A stretch of DNA of 64,000 nt. Origin: Raphanus sativus. Its lineage: Eukaryota > Streptophyta > Magnoliopsida > Brassicales > Brassicaceae. The DNA is taken from NCBI RefSeq assembly GCF_000801105.2, contig NC_079515.1, positions 8,060,001-8,124,000 of the forward strand. Reading direction: 5' to 3'. The first letter of the stretch is position 1. Each line of letters starts with the position of its first letter. Shown piece after piece: positions 59,236 to 64,000 of this stretch. Under the pieces are notes generated by a model, which saw only the letters and a program-made list of their open reading frames with translations, did not search any database and had not been told where the DNA came from. The translations under genes and the position numbers were made by a program.

Positions 59236-60555
59236 CTGAAAATTTTATTTCCCCCATTAGATATAATCATATGACATATATATATATATAAAAAATTCAG
59301 TTATATTATAATGAGTTATGCATGATAACGAGTTGTACTAAAAACAAAACGAGATATGCATGGTCATTTAAACGAGCTATGCATTCTTAATTAAATAAGA
59401 CAAACGTGCTATGCATAAATATTAAACGGTCGGTTTGAATAAATGAATCAGAGCAATATTTATATATGTTGTACGGTACGTATCAAACGAAACAGAATAA
59501 ATTATGCATGAGAAACAGAGCACGTTAACAGATTAAAACGAACAAGATGAACAAAACGATATATATATACGAACATGACAAACGGACAGAACGATATATA
59601 TATACAAAAACAGAGTATGCGATCGGAGAAGAATTCAGTTCGGATCAATATGAACGAGAGATGGCGTACGGTTTGAACAAAGTAAACAAACTCAAAATCA
59701 AAACGAACAGAGCGATGCGTTTTATACGAACCAAAGCAAGCGAGCAAGATGATATTTTTTTTTTTTGAGCGAAACAGAGCATAACGTGATGGTGAATCTA
59801 TCTTAAAAAAAATAAACGATGATGACGATAGCATTGAATCAAGACAGAGACAAGAAACGATTGAGAAATCACGCTATATCTGATATAAAATTTCGGTTTT
59901 TATTATGTTTTCTTTGCAAGACATGTTGGCTAAGTGTAGCCACATGTATGCGGTTAGGGTTTTAAGATTTGTACTCGGGTTCTAGCATAGTTATCGAGGA
60001 TACCTTCTCCTTTTGATGGGTTGATCGGTCTATGAGATCGTCGAAGCTTTACTTCTCGTCGCACAGTTCACTTCTCGTCCGGAGCTTTGCTTCTCTTCGT
60101 CAACGAACCGGGAAGAGGAGGCTATTTGGCTATTAGCTAGGGTTTCTAAAGGCAACGAGCTGATAACGTGTGTTGATCTAAAGCGTAATCTTTATTGAGT
60201 TTAAACCACCATATATATACATGATCTTATAGTTACCTATCTATAAGATAAACACCAATATAACATAGAGATAATGATAAGGGAATATGTCGATCATATA
60301 TTCTCGGATCACAACAAAAAGTAAGATATTTTCTCTGGAATTTATTACATGTATTTGAGTTATGGTAACTGAATATATTTGATGAGATATTGATTACAAA
60401 TCGATTTTTCTTTTTATATTGCTAAAAAACCATAATTGTATTTTTAATGCTATCCATATTTTCATGCTATCCTATAGTCAAACACTCCAAAATTTTTAAT
60501 TCCTATTCTAGTTTCCAAACAACTCCTTAGAGTACTTCAACTTTAATAATATAGA

Positions 60556-61035
60556 TAGATGTATCCCACGTCAACCTGGAAACTAAACTGAGTTTCTTTT
60601 TTTAATACTTATTGGGCTGGACCATATTAAGCTTCGGCCCTTACCTAAGCCCATAAATAAGATAAACCAACAAGAGCTCTGCAATCAATATAAAGCAGAG
60701 AATACTATAATGACATTTCATTAGAAAACTCATGGCCACTCAACAAGAGAGTTGTACATCATATAAAGAATGACTTCAAAGGCTTTTAGCATAGCTTCCA
60801 TTTGCTTTTTAACACCTTTTCCCAGCTCCAAAAGCCAATCAATAAGAAGAGAAATTGGTTACACACACTGGAGAAAAAATCATTATATAAATTATGATCA
60901 TCAAACCTTTTTGAATTTTTAATTCACAATTTTTCATAAACAATGACCATTTCACAAGTTTTTTTTTTCTACTAATTAAAAAACATATAGAAGACTAAAA
61001 ATAATTACTGTGTAACACAATAAATAAAAAAAGAA
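60556..61035. other. 3' flank of PUB25
   Basis: Single-copy-looking AT-rich DNA downstream of the minus-strand PUB25 stop. No gene is seen. The plant 3' UTR of PUB25 should lie in about 60700-61035. Confidence 0.4.
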
Positions 61036-62313
61036 TCAAAAGGGGACCACTTCGCTGCAGGCGAGACCATCGGAGTTAGCGAAGGAGTAGTCATGCCACG
61101 AGTCTCTCACAAGAAGCTTCAGCAGCTTCTGTCCTTTCCTCTTCGCCCTCTCCGTACACTCACTCTGCACCATCAGCAGCAACCGCACCACCACTCCCTC
61201 CGCCACCGCCTCCTCTCTCCACCGCTCCTCCGCCGCGCAGAGCGCTAATAACGCTCCCGCCGCGCACTCCGTCGCGCGATCCGATACCCTCAGAATCGTC
61301 TTCACGAGCACCGGCACCGTCAGAGCGTGCTCGCCGAACGCCGCGCACCCCTCCGGCGTCCGGCACAGCAGCTCCACCGTGGCCAGAGCTCGCTCGGCGT
61401 CGCACCTGTCGAAATCCTCCGACGCGAGCCTGTCGATCAGAATCTCCGGCGCGCCGGAGGAGACGGCGATGCGGCGCGTGTTTTTCGCTAGGCAGAGCGC
61501 GAACAGAGCTTTGGTTCCGATCTTGAGAGCTCGCCGTGACTGCGACGTAACCGGATCACCACGTAGGAGATCGACAACTCCTTCGAATATGGACTCAGAG
61601 TTCGTAATCGTAACCGTTCCTTTCGATCCTGTCAACGCCATCTCTAACAACGCCGCGGCGTTAACGCGCGTTTCGACGAAAGAATCAAACAGCAACCGGG
61701 TTAAAAACTCGACCCGACCCGGATCCGAAATTATAGACACGCACTGAGCAGACTCCTTCATCGGGAACATAACTAGAAGAGCGAGAGATTCGGAGACCAG
61801 CTCATGAGCCTCCTCGTCGGAGGAGAACAGAATCCTGATCAGAATCTCCTTACCGTTGTTCCCCGCGATCAAAACGCGGTTTTTCTCGGAATCGCGCGCG
61901 AACCCACGCAAGCGTCGGAGAGCGGCGGCGCGGGAGCGGACGGAGACGTGGGCTCCGGAGGTTGCGGAGGCTTGGCTGAGGAGAGCTCGGACGGAGGTGG
62001 GATCAGCGGGCTGTTTGGGAGTGGGGATGCGCTCGACGCCGTTGGAGCGGTTAGCGACGCACCATTCTTGGATGAGGCGGCGGAGAGTGTGGTTCGGGAT
62101 GAGAGTGAAGTCGGACAAGGGGGCACGTGTGACTGGGCATGTCGTGTTGTTGTTGTTGTTTCCTGTGGAGACCCATGACTCGATGCTTGTTCGGTCGTAG
62201 GTTTGACCGGTGCAGACGGTTACCGGGTCGCGCATCAGCTCTAGCGAGATTGGACATCTGAAATGGTACGGTATCTGGATTCCTAGATCCAACGGCTCTA
62301 AGCTTCTCGGCAT
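61036..62313 (-). CDS. PUB25: U-box E3 ubiquitin ligase PUB25 (U-box plus ARM repeats)
   Basis: Single-exon gene of 425 residues. The U-box (about residues 13-88) reads IPYHFRCPISLELMRDPVTV, TGQTYDR, IESWVSTG, TCPVTRAPL and LIPNHTLRRLIQEWC. That is the full E2-docking fold with an Asn run inserted (GNNNNNTTCP). A Ser/Pro linker is followed by about six armadillo-type repeats (110-400), for example VSVRSRAAALRRLRGFARDS and RAALKIG/ALFALCLAKN-type helices. The class II PUB-ARM architecture and length equal Arabidopsis PUB25 (At3g19380), which with PUB26 marks regulators of immunity and cold signalling for degradation (established knowledge). The chromosomal neighbours support PUB25 rather than PUB26. 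GC content is well above the surrounding DNA, a normal trait of intronless PUB genes. No defects are seen. Confidence 0.93.
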   Translation of the reverse strand: MPRSLEPLDLGIQIPYHFRCPISLELMRDPVTVCTGQTYDRTSIESWVSTGNNNNNTTCPVTRAPLSDFTLIPNHTLRRLIQEWCVANRSNGVERIPTPKQPADPTSVRALLSQASATSGAHVSVRSRAAALRRLRGFARDSEKNRVLIAGNNGKEILIRILFSSDEEAHELVSESLALLVMFPMKESAQCVSIISDPGRVEFLTRLLFDSFVETRVNAAALLEMALTGSKGTVTITNSESIFEGVVDLLRGDPVTSQSRRALKIGTKALFALCLAKNTRRIAVSSGAPEILIDRLASEDFDRCDAERALATVELLCRTPEGCAAFGEHALTVPVLVKTILRVSDRATECAAGALLALCAAEERWREEAVAEGVVVRLLLMVQSECTERAKRKGQKLLKLLVRDSWHDYSFANSDGLACSEVVPF

Positions 62314-62754
62314 TTAAACGAGTTTCGAATGTAAGAGAGAAAGCTCAAAGTCTGGAGGTAGAAGAAGAGGGAGCTTATCTGGCTATGGGCGCACACGTGT
62401 GCCATTTATAACTTTGTAAGAAAACTGCTGGAATTTTTAATTAAATAAATATGTTAGTAGAATATGATTAAGATGCCATCTACGTAATGTATCTTGTGTG
62501 GAAAGTCACATCTTAGAAGTGAAGCTTAAGCTTTATGTGAATGATATACAATTATTATACATCTCGTTATGATAATCTTACAAGTTTATTTATGCTGTAT
62601 TGGGATTTCTAGTCTTATACATACCTTAACGCCCGAGCCTGATGCATTAAGCTTGTATATTATACTAAAAAAATTTAAGAACACTAAATACTTCATCTTC
62701 AACCTTTCATATGACGTATGTTTTTTTTTCTGTTTTTTTTAGCTGAAATCAAGC
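62314..62754. other. Upstream (promoter) region of PUB25
   Basis: About 440 bases between the PUB25 start codon and the hairpin. It contains an ACACGTGTGCC-type G-box-like palindrome (ACACGTGT at about 62392-62399), a possible bZIP/bHLH site some 80 bases upstream of the start codon. No gene. Confidence 0.45.
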
Positions 62755-62838
62755 ATTGTATATCTAACAAACTAATATTAATACCTTGTTTTTAAAACTA
62801 AAAACAAGGTATTAATATTAGTTTGTTAGATATACAAT
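62755..62838. repeat. Perfect 39-bp inverted repeat with a 6-base loop
   Basis: The arms 62755-62793 and 62800-62838 are perfect reverse complements (ATTGTATATCTAACAAACTA ... ending ACCTTGTTTTT), separated by AAAACT. It lies about 440 bases upstream of PUB25. The structure would form a perfect hairpin in DNA or RNA. It could be a foldback or MITE remnant, a young small-RNA precursor, or a recent inverted duplication. Confidence 0.95.
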
Positions 62839-63167
62839 CTTCGAGTTACAATCGCTTTTAATCACTATTCACTAATAGGTCACTAATAGGTCTGCACACG
62901 GATCAAATATCCAAATTTTTAAAATTATTTGTGATTTGTTTCGTATGTTAGAAATATCTAATTTTCGATTTGTTTTGTTTTAGAAAAATACAGATATTCG
63001 GAAAACGGACACAAAAAATAAATAGATATTTGTGGATATTTACGAATATTTACAGATATCCCATAAGTTTTGATTAATACAAATAATCTTAAAAATTCAA
63101 TACAAATTTGTTTTGTAAAATAATTTTTTGCATGGTACATAAGATAAAAGTTAAAAAAGTAGTGAAT

Positions 63168-63998
63168 CCATATTTTGTAATTTTTTTTAAATTAGTAAAC
63201 AATTATAATAACAAAACTAAAAAAGGTTATAATTATCATAATTTTTCTCTCTTACTTTTAAGTAATATTTTATATAAGTAATATTGTGAATAGAATTTGT
63301 CAAATCATATGTTAGAATAATAATTATATAATCTATACATTTAAAACTTTAAATATAATCAAAATATACATGTATTTAATATATTTCTGGATCGGATATC
63401 CGCTTCCTAAAATTTTAATATATGTGATTTGTTTCGATGTTAACAAATACTGGTTTTTAGTATCTGCTTTGCTTCGAAATTTTACAGATATCTTGAATTT
63501 TCGGATCGAATCAAAACAAATAACAAAGCGAATCAAATCAAATTTAATGAATAAATGCCCAGCCCTACCAACAACCACAAAACATTGATGTATAGAGAGA
63601 GCTGAGCATTTTATCCGTTAAATTTGATTTGATTTATTATTCGTTTCAATTCGATCCAAAAGTTCCAGATATTCGTAAACTTTTGAAGTAAAGCAAATAC
63701 TAAAAATCAATATCCGTTAAAATCGAAGTAAATCACAAATATTAAAAATTTGGAAAGTGGATATCTGATCCGGTAATAGATAAATACATGTATATCTTGA
63801 TTATATTTAAGGTTTTAAATGTACAAAATTATATAATTATATTCTAATATATGATTTGATAAATTCTATTCACATTATTACTTATATAAAAGTAGTACAT
63901 AAAAGGAGGAGAAAAAAAACATGACAATTATAAAATTTTCTTAAATTTGTGTTTTTATAATTGTTAACTAAGTTTAAAAAATTTACAAATATATATAG
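63168..63998. repeat. Large inverted repeat (about 400-bp arms, truncated by window end)
   Basis: The left arm (about 63168-63568) and right arm (about 63598-63998) are reverse complements at roughly 80% identity over their length, with a spacer of about 30 bases around 63570-63597. Each arm begins at the centre with AGGGCTGGGCATTTAT / AGAGCTGAGCATTTTA. Each then runs through CAAATTTGATTTGATT, ATACATGTATAT.TTGATTATATTTAA and CAAATTCTATTCACA words. It appears to be two copies of the dispersed AGGGCTGG repeat in head-to-head orientation. Confidence 0.75.
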
Positions 63999-64000
63999 AT

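Larger units (their letters stand above)
54009..60316 (-). mobile_element. Young, structurally complete Ty1/Copia retrotransposon, 6308 bp
   Basis: LTRs at 54009-54156 and 60169-60316 are each 148 bp and differ at one position (T/C at about 54075 versus 60235). The 5-bp duplication AAAAG flanks it (54004-54008 and 60317-60321). Next to the 5' LTR (right side), the region CGTTATCAGCTCGTTGCC is the likely tRNA primer-binding site. Next to the 3' LTR, AAGGGGGAG (54157-54165) is the polypurine tract. Gag (58201-59235) and pol (54301-57765) are both uninterrupted but separate frames. The near identity of the LTRs indicates a recent insertion. Confidence 0.95.
53017..60555 (-). mobile_element. Helitron interrupted by a Copia element
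   Basis: At the left, hairpin CCCGCGCTTAAAAAGCGCGGG (53025-53045) marks a minus-strand 3' end whose CTAG has decayed. At the right, TCTATATTATTAAAG (minus strand) starts at 60555. Removing the Copia element and one target copy (6313 bp) leaves about 1.23 kb. That is close to the 1262-bp relative at 35969-37230, with which it shares the right-end sequence (TTTCCAAAC.., TACTTCA..TTTAATAATATAGA). Confidence 0.6.

Noticed and set aside
61804..62200. Frames antisense to PUB25 (124 and 114 residues)
   Set aside because: They are shadows of a GC-rich single-exon gene; no independent support.

Overview
This is a plant nuclear window from the Brassicaceae, most probably Brassica or a close relative such as Raphanus (inference). 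Genes have many short introns with GT-AG borders and AT-rich intergenic DNA. The gene order matches my memory of Arabidopsis thaliana chromosome 3 around At3g19290-At3g19380: ABF4, a SPARK-type receptor kinase, a PI-PLC-X-domain protein, an LRR protein with a proline-rich head, the PAB C-terminal gene MPC, a filament-like protein, and PUB25. The paralogous Arabidopsis block on chromosome 1 (ABF1, kinase, PLC, LRR, PAB8, PUB26) has the same order. It makes the PAB-derived locus here the ohnolog of PAB8.

Layout. 1-780: 3' end of an unidentified gene. 780-4600: intergenic, with a probable Mutator relic and a weak LTR-like relic. 4600-7250: ABF4 (+). 7519-10244: receptor kinase (-). 10.4-18.2 kb: AT-rich repeats and several Helitrons. 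18206-20439: PLC-like gene (+), convergent with the LRR gene (-) at 20642-22458. 23.2-29.9 kb: SINE, then a 5'-truncated, frameshifted PAB fragment, then a Helitron inserted in a PAB intron, then the PAB C-terminal exons, still open. 29.9-49.1 kb: gene-free, made of Helitrons, TIR elements, a Mutator element with long TIRs and an old Copia element. 49285-51815: filament-like protein (+). 52-60.6 kb: two adjoining Helitrons, the second carrying a young, structurally complete Ty1/Copia element (LTRs differ at 1 of 148 positions). 61036-62313: PUB25 (-). 62.7-64 kb: a perfect 39-bp hairpin and a large inverted repeat.

The most interesting part is 23.5-29.9 kb. Removing one 4.9-kb Helitron restores a 70-nt intron between two halves of RRM4. 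A PAB2/PAB8-type gene thus decayed at its 5' end while its 3' exons kept an open frame encoding half of RRM4 plus the PABC/MLLE domain, the architecture expected for MPC. The Helitron carries a fragment of a PP7-like phosphatase gene and is itself interrupted by a Mutator-like element.

The intact host genes form no operon or pathway. They are independent plant genes held in ancestral order: ABA transcription (ABF4), signalling (kinase), ubiquitin ligation (PUB25), cell-surface or wall proteins (PLC-like, LRR) and a coiled-coil scaffold (FPP).
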